Assembly (NCBI GenBank): GCA_025917655.1
Contig: CP084617.1
Coordinates: forward strand, 1,550,001 to 1,614,000
Length of the DNA stretch: 64,000 nt
Direction of reading: 5' to 3'
Origin: Chlorella sorokiniana
Taxonomy: Eukaryota; Chlorophyta; Trebouxiophyceae; Chlorellales; Chlorellaceae
The notes under the pieces are model-generated. The model saw nothing but the letters and a program-made list of their open reading frames with translations. It was not told where the DNA came from and searched no databases. Positions 1 to 10,230 of the stretch are shown here, in pieces. Each line of letters begins with the position of its first letter. The first letter of the stretch is position 1. The position numbers and the translations under genes are program-made.

Positions 1-336
1 TGAGTATATCCTTGGCGATGAGGGCCACCACGAGGGTGGAAAGTACGACCAGCAGGGCCTGCGGCGAATCAGGCATACGCAGCGGCGGCAGCCGTTCAGG
101 AGCGGGAGGGCAGGCTAGCGCACGCCAAAAGCGAGCTACAACAAATGAGGTGGAGCGTTATGATGCTGTGGCTAAGGTCTCTTGAGGGGCGAGAGATGAA
201 GGGGTGCAGGGAGAGGGACGAGCACGTGAGCTGTCGCAACCGCCCAGCCGAGCCGGTCTGCCGCAGCACCCACCTGCGGCAGATTATGCACCACCATCAG
301 CGCCAGCTGATCAAGAGTCGCAGCTGTATCCGCCAT
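1..336 (-). CDS. 5' end of an unidentified membrane protein gene (partial)
   Basis: Exon 1 (336 down to 274) starts at an ATG and encodes 21 residues (MADTAATLDQ...VVHNLPQ), ending at a CAG|GTGGGT donor. Exon 2 follows a CGCCGCAG acceptor and runs from 58 off the left edge in the same frame. It encodes a hydrophobic stretch (ALLVVLSTLVVALIA, then KDIL) that looks like a membrane anchor or uncleaved signal anchor. The product cannot be named from about 40 residues; N-terminally anchored enzymes such as P450s begin this way, but nothing here proves it. The gene is divergent from the dehydrogenase at 711, so both promoters must lie within 337-710. Confidence 0.5.
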
Positions 337-710
337 GGCTGCTGATGTGGCGGGCCGAGGCGCTGGGGCGGACAGCCTGCGGGAAGGGGAGGGGGTGGAC
401 TAAGCAGCGGCGGGTGGGGGCAGGTGCCTGGCGGCCGGCGGCTGGCGGCCCACGCAACGTGTGGGCTGGACAGAAAGCGTCCGATTTCAGCTCTGATGCT
501 GTCGCCGGGCCTGGAGAATGACAGAGGAGGGAACCAGGCTGATGCGGACGACAAGGAGGAGGACGAGGGCTTGCCTGGGGGCAGTGAAGAGCCAGAGACA
601 GGTTGACGCTCAAAGGAAACCTCTGCATAAGTCCGCACCGCCGTTTTCGATCGAATGGCACCACGTGCACCTCAGCAGGCTCAGCAGCCAGCCAAGACTC
701 TCAGCACCGT
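337..710. promoter_or_regulatory. Shared intergenic region between two divergent genes
   Basis: About 370 bp separate the two start codons. Open frames here have no protein-like composition and I see no convincing TATA box. By position it must hold both 5' leaders and core promoters. Confidence 0.35.
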
Positions 711-3307
711 ATGGGTTTCACTTCTAATCTCACCCCGAAATTGTACCCTCATTTCACGAAGCTGTTCGATCAAGCGATGGGAAAGCTGGGCTACCGCTCG
801 TCGGCAGTGGATGCTCTGCAGGGCGCTGACCTCACCGGCCGCGTTGCTGTCGTCACAGGCAAGTCCTCACAGGTACTGCGTCCCATCCAGCCGCCCTGCA
901 TCACGGTGCGGGCTGCGCCTGTGGCGGCGGCAGGGCGGCGCTCTGCCCAGGCCAGCTGACGCACAGGCCTTGCAGCGAGGCCCAGCGTGCAGCACACTGT
1001 ACTGCGTCCTCTTGCATGCAGGCGCTAACAGCGGCATCGGCGTGGAGACGGTGCGGGCGCTGGCCCACGCGGGCGCCGACTGCATCCTGTGCTCTCGCAG
1101 CGTGGAGGCGGGCGGCGGGTGGCAGCCCAGCTCCAGCCGGGCGTCAAGGTGTGCGGACGGTGCCAGGCTGGCTCGCCGACTCCAGGCTGTCAGGCACCCT
1201 GTGCGGTTGGCTCGATGCACCTGCCCTGCTGCAAGGCGATTGAGGCTGGTGCCTTCTCGTGCTCCTTTTTGGAAACCGTGTACTTGGCCGTGCGCTTTCA
1301 TGGAACCTGAGTTGATGGCATGCACTCCTGGCAGGGCCGCATCAGCGCGAGGCAGCTGGACCTGGCCGACCTGTCCAGCGTGGCGGCGCTGGCGGATGCC
1401 CTCTCCTCCTCCCTGCCCCGCCTCGACCTGCTGGTGCTCAACGCGGGGTGATGGCGTGCCCCCTGGCCCGCACCAAGGACGGCTTTGAGATGCAGGCGAG
1501 CCTGGGCCTGCGTGCGGAGCTACCGCTGCGCTGCCGCTGCCTCCACGCTGCCGCTGTTTTGGGGCGCGGCTTGTGCGCTGCGCTGATTCCTCGCGTCTCA
1601 GGGTTTGGCAAGGGTTGGGAGAAGCGCGGCGCCTGCACCCGCTGCAACTGCGGCTGTCAACATGCGCTCTCTTCCGCGCTTTCCTCCTCCACGTCAGATC
1701 GGCACCAACCACTTTGGCCACTTCCAGCTCACCAAGCTGCTACTGCCCAAGCTCAAGGAGACGCAGCGCGTGCACGTGAGCCTCGAGCCGCCCGCGCTGC
1801 GCAACTGCTGCCTGAGCTGGCAACCACGCAGTGTGCTGGCCCCCTGTCCTGCCCCTTCGCTTACCTCCGCTGCATTCCACATGGCATTCTGCCTGCTGTC
1901 TGGCGTCTCCGTCCAGTCTCAACAGGGCACCCGGGTGTGATCCCATGCCTCCCGAGCCCCCTCCCACCTACTGTTGTCGCCCCTTTCTGCCGCCCCCCTC
2001 CCACCCATTTTTGTCGCCCCTTCCTTGGGCCCCCCCGGCACACACACACAGGGCACCCCGGTGCGCGTGGTGGCCGTCAGCTCCGTGGCGCACTCCATGG
2101 GCCGGCTCGACCTGCAGGACCTGAGCTACGAGCGGCGCAAGTACAGCCCCTGGCAGAGGTGTGTTCATGTGTGGGTGTGGGTAGAGGAGGGGGCCGGCTG
2201 CGGCGGCGTGCGTGTGAATGCAGGGAGAGGAGAGGGCACCGTGCTCGCGCACATGTGCCAGCAGGCGCAAAGGGAGCCCCGCCTGCATGCCGAGCGTGCC
2301 TGCTGCAGCCCATGCGCATTCCCTGTGGGCAGGCCGCCCGAGGCGGAGCCCCCCACCGCCGAGCTCCCGCCCCGTCCGCTCGCAGCTACGGACAGAGCAA
2401 GCTGGCCAACGTGCTGTTCGTGGCGGAGCTGGCGCGGCGCCTGAAGGAGGAGGGCAGCGCCGTGCAAGCCTTCAGCCTGCACCCGGGTGGGCGGGTGGCG
2501 TGTTTGTTGGTTTGTGGGTGGGTGGGTGGCTGTGTACATGGTGTGTGGGTTGGGCGGGGGTTTGGGGACAGCATGATTTGGGCTGTGTTTTTAGGGGAAG
2601 GTGAAGATGCCCAGCGAGATGAAAGGCGGGGCTGGCGGGCCACCATACAGCGTCCAAAAGATCTCGAGCAGCTGAGCAGCCACGCTGATGATCGCTCACC
2701 GCAGTCTGCCTCTGCCTACGCTTGTTGCTGCCCCCTCCCATGCTTCCTCCTACCCACCGCCGAGCCTGGCCCCGCCCTGCCTGTGGTGCGAGCGCAGGCG
2801 TGATCAAGACGCCGCTGCAGCGCCACATGGGCTGGCCCGCCGCCGTCATGAACTTCCTGGGCGCTCCCTTCATGAAGACTGTCAGCCAGGGCGCCGCCAC
2901 GAGCGTGTTTGCGGCCACTGCAGGTGAGTCGCAGGGGCAAGGGCGGCAGGCGGGCGGGTAGGGGAAGGGCAGCCGGGGGGCTCAGAGGCGGGCGCAGTGC
3001 TTGAGCACGCTGCCTGCCTGCACCACGCTGACCGCAGCGGCACTGCTGCGCTGCCGACCGCTTCTGCCTGGCAAAGAATGCCATCAGGACTCCTGCACCC
3101 TGCAAATGCAACGAACGCATCGCTCCTGCCGCAGTCGATCTGGAGGGCAAGAGCGGCGCCTACCTGGCCGACTGCGCTGTGGCCCAGCCCAGCAAGGCGG
3201 CTCAGGATGCCCAGCTGGCCGCCGCTCTGTGGGACAAGACGGAGGAGCTGCTGGCGGCGGCGCTGCAGAAGCGCGGCGGTGCCCAGGCGACCGCGGCAGC
3301 GGCGTGA
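711..3307 (+). CDS. Short-chain dehydrogenase/reductase (retinol dehydrogenase / TIC32-like)
   Basis: NAD(P)-dependent oxidoreductase of the SDR family. Eight exons fit: 711-858, 1022-1148, 1335-1495, 1698-1775, 2052-2158, 2386-2486, 2798-2923 and 3135-3307, giving about 340 aa. The Rossmann motif TGANSGIG spans the first splice, followed by LVLNAG (NNAG-type motif), IGTNHFGHFQLT, the VSS catalytic Ser strand, and YGQSK with the catalytic Tyr and Lys. The C-terminus has the family's SGAYLADC and LWDKTEELL segments. Introns 1 and 3 use GC donors (CAG|GCAAGT, CAG|GCGAGC). Two one-base deficits break the frame, near 1105 (GGGCGGCGGG) and at 1445-1448 (GGGG before TGATGGCG); one G restores the conserved sequence in each case. 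The substrate is unknown; retinoid or lipid dehydrogenase and chloroplast TIC32 relatives are the nearest types. ATG 711 is chosen because it opens the frame leading into the Rossmann fold. Confidence 0.85.
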
Positions 3308-3687
3308 GGCGCGTGGCATGAATCCGGCGGCTGCACATGACACTCACAGGGTTGAACCAACCTGCACGTTTCAATTGATAATGACCCTTACACACCATAT
3401 ACTCTAGAACTTGAAAGGCAGCTTGCAACTCCAACTTTTCATGTTTTAATCCATGTTGATTAACCTCCCATTCGGCAATCCACTATTTCGTTATTGATAT
3501 CATTCATGCAGAACGCACTCTGATAGCTGTCACCACATGGCTCGCGCAGAACAAAATGGGAAGCGGGTATGCGCAGAACAAAACAAAAAATGCAGTCTTT
3601 CGGAATGAGGCGGGCAGCACGGCGGCACTAAACGAGACAGGGCGGCAATGTGAGTAGCAATAAGTATCAGACTCAAGAGTCAGGGAT
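3308..3687. other. Intergenic, convergent gene ends
   Basis: This is the 3' flank of the dehydrogenase (plus) meeting the 3' end of a membrane-protein gene (minus). It is AT-richer than its surroundings from about 3360 to 3600. I see no gene. Confidence 0.5.
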
Positions 3688-4401
3688 TCAAAACCAGCAG
3701 GGACTGACAGTCATCAGCAAGCGTTGTTCTTCACGACTCAATCCGGTTGGAGGCAGCGAAGCTGCCATCCACTTGAGCAGCAGCTGTCGCTGCGGTGGCA
3801 GCCGCTGCAGCTTCAACCCCATGTGCACTGCTGCCTGCGTCTGCCCCCTCAACACGGTCGGCGTCTGTCGGGCGCCGCCAGTCCCTGCCGCCTCCTCCAC
3901 GGGCAGCCCGCAGAGCACCTGCTCATCCGGCATGAGCACAACCACCGCCCTCGCATACACCTCCACAGCGGCCGCCGCGGGCTTGGCGCCGCCGCTGCTG
4001 CCATCGCCCGCCTCTGCCTCCAGGGCTCGGCGGGCCGCTGCAATGCAAGTGGTTGTGCAGAGTATGAGCAGGCGGGAAGCTGGGTGCACAGCGAGCCACA
4101 AGTTGGGTTGACTGGCAGCGACCCCACACCACCTGGGCTGCTGCAGGCCGCGCTCACCAGCTTCCGCCTGCGCCTTGCGCCTGTTCTGGCGGTACCCAAT
4201 CGCACACAGCAGTGCCAGCAGCGCTAGCAGGCCAGCCAGCGTCACGAAAATGATGATGCGGGTGTTCTGCCCCTCGCCGCTGCCCTGGCCCGGCACCGCC
4301 GTCGCCGACGCTGGCAGGAAGGGGTGCGTCAGGCGAGACGCCTCTGGTGAAGGGGGCGAACGGTATCCGGCTGGAGTGTAGTATATGAGCCCTGCATTCA
4401 A
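3688..4401 (-). CDS. Single-pass membrane protein, tandem family member 1 (5' part unresolved)
   Basis: Unknown function. The first visible exon (below a TGAATGCAG acceptor near 4392) encodes a Pro/Ser-rich stretch, then a membrane helix (RIIIFVTLAGLLALLALLCA) followed by a basic stop-transfer YRQNRRK. A donor near 4160 joins an acceptor near 4048 (CATTGCAG|CGGCCC). The second exon encodes an Ala-rich cytosolic segment with the motif AVVVLMPDEQVLCG and about 80 further residues to the stop. The helix-then-basic order suggests type I topology with the PD motif inside the cell. An upstream exon carrying a signal peptide is expected but I could not place it. It is homologous in layout to the genes at 5497-6106 and 7263-8404. 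Confidence 0.5.
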   Translation of the reverse strand: MNAGLIYYTPAGYRSPPSPEASRLTHPFLPASATAVPGQGSGEGQNTRIIIFVTLAGLLALLALLCAIGYRQNRRKAQAEAGERGLQQPRWCGVAASQPNLWLAVHPASRLLILCTTTCIAAARRALEAEAGDGSSGGAKPAAAAVEVYARAVVVLMPDEQVLCGLPVEEAAGTGGARQTPTVLRGQTQAAVHMGLKLQRLPPQRQLLLKWMAASLPPTGLSREEQRLLMTVSPCWF

Positions 4402-5496
4402 CAGTGGGTCAGGATATTCTGCTGGCCAGGAGAGGTCCCAACTCCTTCACGTGCCAGCTGTTGCTAGCCACTGACAGGCGGCGGCAGGCGGCGGCCGCCG
4501 GTTGGAGGCGCAAAGGGAATGATGCTCTTGGCTGGATCCAATTGTCATCTCACCCACCTCCGTGCTGCGAGAGCCGTCTATGCATCCGCGCGGGCGGTTC
4601 TACGATAATATCAGCCGCATGGAACCCGCTGGTCAACATGGCGGCTTGCAAGGCGCAAGACGCTCTCAAGCCACTCCTGGTGGGATTGATTTGCTGCGGA
4701 TCACTGCAAAGATACAATGTGCATTGTAGAGTCGATAAAAGCTTCCTCCGCCGTGTCAAAAGGCAGCCCAGCTGCAAGTCAGAGAAATCGGACAAACAAA
4801 GACTCGCGCAATGGCGTGTTACAGCTAAACATCTCAAGAATGATCCTGCACGGGCTTTTCTGCACGTCCCACCTGTCAAGAATTATACCGTGAGAGCCTG
4901 AGTTCAGTTATACGGCAGCAACAATGCGGGTGTTGAGTGCATCATACAATTTATCAATGTCTGTTCTACGCTTACATGCTGGAACACGCGAGGTGCTGGC
5001 ACCACTGCAGTTTGCAGCCGGCCGCCGCCTGCCAGGTGCCGGCAAAGACGGTTCACACGGAGGGTAGTTGTAGATTGCTTACCAGTAAAGCCTTGCAACT
5101 CAAACTAACGTATATAGGCAAATATAAGCATACGTGTATCAACATGCGTGAACATGCGGCAGCTAAAGTTGGAGCATCTCATCTGCTGGGCTCAAGCGGT
5201 TCGCTGCTGGGGCCAGGCATGGCTGGCAGCTCGGCTGAGGGCTGCCAGCCACTGTCCCTGCCGCTTTCGCTGCTGGCGGCCGTGTAACAGCTGTACTCAA
5301 ACCAGGGTGCCCGCGCAGCGGGGTTCTCAGCCGTGCCGCAGCTTCCGCCCAGCGGTTGCACGCCGCCCGGTGCTGCCTTGGTTGACGCAGCTTCGCACGG
5401 GCGGCTCCCCGCCGCCTCCTTCACAGCGCATGCCAGCTGCAGCCAGGGCATGCAACATCATGCCTGGGTGTCCACCTCTAAAGTAATTCACCGATG
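4402..5496. other. Region between membrane-protein genes 1 and 2
   Basis: It should hold the 5' exon(s) and promoter of gene 1 on the minus strand. A minus frame around 4879-4550 ends near a possible GTGAGA donor, but its phase does not match the next exon. An open minus frame at 5179-5451 is Pro/Ser/Gly-rich and unassigned. Nothing else is supportable. Confidence 0.3.
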
Positions 5497-6106
5497 CTAT
5501 GGGCACAAGACAGTTGCTGCATCAAAACCCACCGCCCCCACTGCGACAGAGCGCCCCACCTGGTCGTCTGGCATGACCACGATGCATGGCCGCGCCTGGT
5601 CCGCCGCCGCAGCTGCAGCCTCGCGTGCCGCCGCCTCCCGTTCAGCAGCTTGCACCCGCTCTGCTCTCCGCGCACGCGCTGCAGCGATCGCAAGGTGACA
5701 GCCAGCCAGCGCTCGTCAGTGGGGCGCTGTGCCCTACCAGCTGCGTCGCAATGCTGCAACGCAGGAAGATGTGGAGGCAACAACAGCGCCAGCCGCACCT
5801 TGTGCGCCCCACTTCCACAGCCGCAGGGCTAGGCAGCAGCGAAGCGGCCTGCACCGGTTGAGGTGCAGCACGACGATCGCCAGCACCAACACCACACCAC
5901 CCAGGGCGATTGCCACCAGGTCAGGGCCGCTGGGTGCCGACGAGAGGCCGACAGGGGGTGGGATGGCCGGGAGCGCCGTCGCTGCAGCTGCGCCGCTGCT
6001 GACGTCCCCAGCATGACCTGTTGGGTGTGAAGCGGGAGCGGCAATGAAGGCAGGGAGGTGTTCTGGCAGGTGTGCAGCAGCAGTGGCAATGTATAGACAG
6101 GGAAGC
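5497..6106 (-). CDS. Single-pass membrane protein, tandem family member 2
   Basis: Unknown function. The first visible exon may start at the ATG at 6106. It encodes a Pro/Ala-rich segment and a membrane helix (DLVAIALGGVVLVLAIVVLH) followed by LNR, ending near 5855 at CAACCG|GTGCAG. The second exon, after CGCTGCAG near 5690, encodes an Ala/Glu-rich helix, then CIVVMPDDQVGRSVAVGAVG, and ends at a stop at 5497-5499. The VVMPDDQV stretch matches VVLMPDEQV of member 1 and VVVLPDSSS of member 3. The two exons are out of phase by one base with the splice sites I chose, so either a site is wrong or a base is missing. The true start may lie upstream. Confidence 0.45.
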
Positions 6107-7262
6107 AAGCTTCCGCATGCAGCTTCAGCAACGGGGGCTCCTTAAGTTTACAACAAGCAGCGATGATGTGCTGGGCACCGGTGGCGGCGGCGGCGGCATG
6201 TCTGCTTCCGACCCAAACCCTGCACGGCAGCGCTGTGCATGAACCGATAGCACGATGTTCAGCCTCACCGACATGCAAAAGACAGCGTCCAGCGCAGTGC
6301 ATTTCGCCCAGCCGGTACTTTCAGCTGACTAAACAAGGAACACTGTCGTTAAGCTTTGCCGAGCATCGTGAAGCGTCAGAACGTAACGAGGCACACTAAA
6401 GACAGCTGCCAAACACGGGTCCACTGCAAGAAGGATTACAGCCCTTGGCATGCGGCAGAGCGACACTGTTTGCCTGCCTGTGAGGAACGCCCGAGGATTT
6501 ATAGTGGTAGGTTTATCAGGGTTCGGCAAAGCGCAAGGTGATCTTGTTACGGAGAGGTGTGCCAGGCTGACGCCAACCGGACGTCTTCCCTGCCGCTTTC
6601 ACGCCTGCTGTAAGCATGGGTCTGAAACAGCCAATGTTCAAAGAAAGTTCAGCTGATATCAGTACCAATGTCAACAGAAGATTCAAGTGCGAGAACAACG
6701 CAACTGAAGGCAAAGGAAATGTTGCTGCCATGGCGGCGGCGCTGGCGCCTGTGTCAAAACCTTGACGTCGAAGATGGAAAGCAAAATGCACATACTGCTT
6801 GAGAGTCTACAGGGAACGCTGATTTGAGTGTACGAGCAATGAATCAAAGTAGAAGTCTTATGCAACAGACAAGAGCAGGTGACGTCAACAAAGGCGCCAT
6901 TCCAATCCAATCAAATGAAACATGTCACCAACGGCACGTTTCCAGCCAGACCAACACCGAAACTAACAGCAGGAACCTAAACGAAAGGCTGGGAAACAAG
7001 ATGGCCGTGCAGCACAGGGCGCTGCCGTACATCAGGCTGGTGATAGCGCGCTTCAATGGAACCATCACCTTGCCAGGGCATGTTGCGGCTAGGCCAGGCC
7101 TCTGGCATCCTGCAGCCACACTTCTCCAGCACCGCTTCAGCAGCCCAGGGCTTACTGCCGCCCAACGGGACGGGACTGCGGCAGCTCGCGATGCAGCTGC
7201 TCCGCAGCTTGACCTGGAGGGATTTGGCTGTGGGAGCTGAACGGCACACGAGCATAGGTCCC
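6107..7262. other. Intergenic, no clear gene
   Basis: It lies upstream of membrane gene 2 and downstream of membrane gene 3, both minus strand. The segment about 6300-7000 is lower in GC than its flanks. Open frames here lack conserved or protein-like patterns. Confidence 0.35.
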
Positions 7263-8404
7263 TCATGGCTGCACCTGGTCAGGCGCTTTGACAAGGATGG
7301 ACAGCAGCGGTGGGCGGCCTGCAGCAGCAGGCGGGCAGAGGAGGGATGCATCAGCGCGCGCTGAGCCAGCGGGACGGACGTGCTGCAGCAGGACTGGCTC
7401 AGCGGCAAGCTCCTTTGCTGCAGAGCACCGCAGCCCCTCACGTCTGCCACCGCGTGCCGGGTTGCCAGCTGGTTGCGGGGCCCCCGCCGCACGCAGGGCG
7501 CCGGCCGCTGGCGGCGCAGGGGCAGGTGCAGGACGCTGCTCGCTGGCATTGCCCGCAACTCCCGCCGGCGAGCCGGCGTCGGCACCGGCTCCGGCCTCAG
7601 CCAGCTGCTGCGCCTGGGCCTCGGCCTTGCCCTCTTCGGCCCCGTCCTTCCCCCACGCCAGCCCACCGCTGCTGCCGCGTGTGGAGCAGTCGATGCCGTC
7701 CCCGCAGTTGCCGCACGGGTCGCATTCGACTGGCCACCCGAGCGAAACAGAGGAGCTGTCCGGAAGCACGACGACGACCGGGATTTTCGGCAGCACAGGC
7801 GCGCCGCGCTCCCACTCTGCACGCACAGCATCGGCCGGCCTCTCAGGCTCTCAAGACAGGGCGCACACGGCGGCACGAGGCGAGCACGCCAGCTGGGTGG
7901 CATGCCGCTCTGGAGCCGCTGCAAAGAAGCCGGCACGGCCGAGCATGTGGCCCATGCGGGCCAGGGCAGCAGGGGCGGTGTTAGGTGGGCCTCACCCAGG
8001 CTGCTACGAGGCTCCCCTCGCTCGGCGGCGGCGGCGGCGGCTGCGTCCGCGGCCGCTGCCGCGGCATGCTCTGCGTGCAGCCTCCTGGTCCACCACAGCA
8101 TCAGCACGATTGCCGCCAGCAGCACGCAGCTCATCATGACGCCCAGCGGCACATACAGCGCCATGCCTGCCTCGGAGGGCGCTGCAGCCGCGGCCAACGG
8201 CAGGCTGGTGGCGGGCGGCGGCGCCGCCGGGCCGGCCGCCGACGCCTGGCGGGCACCCTCATCCTGCGCCTGGCAGCTGCTCAGAAGGCACATGGGCGCG
8301 GCGCGCTGCTTAGATGGGCCAGGGCGCCTCGCGTCGGGCAAGGGTGGGGCCCTCCGGTGAGGGCCAGCGGGGCGCGCAGCGGGGCTGCTGGGGAAAAGCG
8401 CCAA
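7263..8404 (-). CDS. Single-pass membrane protein, tandem family member 3
   Basis: Unknown function. Exon 8404-7996 encodes a Pro/Ala-rich extracellular-type segment and a membrane helix (ALYVPLGVMMSCVLLAAIVL) followed by WWTRRLHAEH and an Ala/Asp-rich stretch, ending at CTGG|GTGAGG. The second exon starts at 7816 after GTGCAG and is in phase (phase 1). It encodes VLPKIPVVVVLPDSSSV, a Cys cluster (CDPCGNCGDGIDC), an Ala/Gly-rich tail, and a stop at 7263-7265. A further upstream exon is likely: a consensus CAG|GTGAGT donor occurs near 8567 on this strand after a possible ATG at 8759. It shares the layout helix, basic stop, Ala-rich linker and VVxxPD motif with the two genes downstream, so the three look like an old tandem family. 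Confidence 0.5.
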
Positions 8405-8885
8405 CAGCAGCCAGATGGGTCGGCCGCGGGTGCACCTGCATGCAATAGGCCGCTTTGTGGATGTGCATGGAGGCAGCTGGCTCCAAGCCAGCCCTCAGGC
8501 ATAAGTGCAATTCCTCGGCCCTGGCCCCAGCGCATGCTGGGCCCATAGTAGCGATGGGACTCACCTGATTCGGCAACTGGTCACAAGCGGCCTCTGGGCG
8601 CGGAGAGCGTGCGTGCAAGCGGTCAGCAGCAAAGGTGGTCCCTGCCCTCCCGCTCTCCTTGTAGCCCTCTGCGAGCTTCAAAGATGATGAGACGATATGT
8701 ACGATCCGTGACCCTGCTCCTATCGCACTCAAAGCCCCCTCGCGGCCACATGCGATCAAACACGCGCTGGCAGTACTGCGCCATGAAACATGCCATTAAT
8801 GAGCGCTAGTCGCATATTATGTCCCGTCGATACATGCAGCGAATAATCTCTATTCGCAACAATCCGAACTTCCCGCATCGCCAAC
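8405..8885. other. 5' region of membrane gene 3 and promoter of the 8886 gene
   Basis: It probably contains a first exon of membrane gene 3 (minus, ending at the CAG|GTGAGT near 8567) and the divergent promoter of the small gene starting at 8886. The 120 bp before 8886 are relatively AT-rich. Confidence 0.35.
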
Positions 8886-9655
8886 ATGTGGCCATTTTCC
8901 CGTCGCAAAGCGGCACCCGCAGATGACAAGGCAGCAGATAGTTCAAGCATAGGATCAAGTGAGCATTCAGAAGCGTCCTCCAGTAGCACCAGTGTCGCCG
9001 AGCCCACCGGGCGAGCGCTGTCAGCGGCAGAGCTCGCCACAATGCCTCGGCCCCATCGCTGCAATGCTAGGGTGGAAGATTTTGTTCAGGTGTGCATCCG
9101 ATCCAAGCCTGGGGCGCAGGACTGCCCCGTTGTGGCGGCGTTCCTGCCAGCCTGCAGAGTTTGCAAATCAATGCTGGGCCACCTCGTCGCTGCAACTACC
9201 TTGCGCTCTCCCCTGATGCAGGCAGTGGTCACCTGGGACTATGCTGGCAAGATTCAGCCGGCATGGCGGCTCATGCGACAGTGCTTTAAGTCGGAACCAG
9301 GGTGCGCCCAGGGCTATTGCTGCGTGATGGGGGCCGCCCAGGGCCACCTGATACATTTCTGCGTGCTGATGGATCCGTCCTCTTGCACTGGTTGCTCATC
9401 ATCGTGGCTGCCGACCACCCGCGTTTGCCAGGGTCGCGCCGCAGCAGGCCGGGATGCTGCCCCGCCCCCCGCCAGCGAAGCTCCCGCAGCCAGCCGCTGC
9501 TGCCCGGCGCCGACGGCTGTTGGTGCGTGCTGCCTCCTTGCGCCCGCTGCTGCAGGCAGGAGCCCAGAGAACCCTACCTGGTGATCAAGGACCCACAAGC
9601 GTATCTGGACCCCAGGCGCCTCTACGCCCCACGGCCTGACATGGAGCGCAGCTGA
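8886..9655 (+). CDS. Small protein of unknown function (about 117 aa)
   Basis: Three exons splice in one frame: 8886-9089, 9222-9301 and 9556-9655. The N-terminus is basic then Ser/Glu-rich (MWPFSRRKAA, EASSSSTSV). The middle has CNARVEDFVQ and, in exon 2, WDYAGKIQPAWRLMRQCFKS with one Cys each. The C-terminus is charged and Pro/Tyr-rich (YLVIKDPQAYLDPRRLYAPR, then PDMERS). Phases agree: exon 1 ends on a whole codon, and exon 2 ends with two bases completed by the first base of exon 3. The two widely spaced Cys could hint at a small mitochondrial CX(n)C-type protein, but the pattern is not diagnostic. No family is recognised. A further exon between 9090 and 9221 cannot be excluded. Confidence 0.55.
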
Positions 9656-10230
9656 CTCGAGAGATCGGGCGCTGCACCTGCTGTCGGGCTTGGTGCGGCG
9701 CAATACCCTCGCACAGAGGCCCCCGGCATGTGCCGCCACACCTGCTTTATAAGCACCGCCTCGACGTGCACTTGTGCCACGTGTGAAAATTTTGCCAACG
9801 GTGCTGCTGTGACGGGCTGCCCGTTGTTGCTGCTCGCTGTCATGCCGTCCCGTTCCGCGTTCCTGCTGTTTTCCCTGCTCTCTCACCTGCGCTTTACCTC
9901 TCATGGCTTTTGTTACCTCGTTAGTTTAACCAATACCTTGAATATTATAGCAGAAAGTATCATGGCAGTCGGAGGTGCAGCAGCTGTTCGGCTCCAGACT
10001 CTGAACCCACTCCCGTAGCTTCCCCAGAATGCCATGCTCAGGTATGTGCCGGGTGTAATGAGCTGCCACTCCCAGCAAACAGCCCGGACTGACGTGGTCT
10101 GGCAGAGGGCATCCTGCCGCAGCACCTAAATCATCCTTGGACCAGAGAGCCCTTGCAGGCGACCGGACACAGGATTGAAGCGCGATTTAATCCGTTACCA
10201 CCACAACATAAACGAGAATGATCGGAACAA
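9656..10230. other. Intergenic, 3' flank of mTERF copy 1
   Basis: From about 10040 to 10180 it matches the 3' flanks of mTERF copies 2 (about 13350-13480) and 4 (about 19220-19350), so this is the left end of the duplicated unit. No gene is seen. Confidence 0.5.

Noticed and set aside
867-1721. 284-codon minus frame opposite the dehydrogenase
   Set aside because: It overlaps conserved plus-strand SDR exons and has no pattern of its own.
3650-4227. Plus-strand open frames opposite membrane gene 1
   Set aside because: The minus strand carries a clear membrane helix and the paralogous PD motif; the plus frames are its shadow.
6977-8404. 475-codon minus frame read straight through membrane gene 3
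   Set aside because: Only the first part matches the membrane exon. Beyond the CTGG|GTGAGG donor it becomes Arg/Pro-rich, and the real second exon is in another frame.
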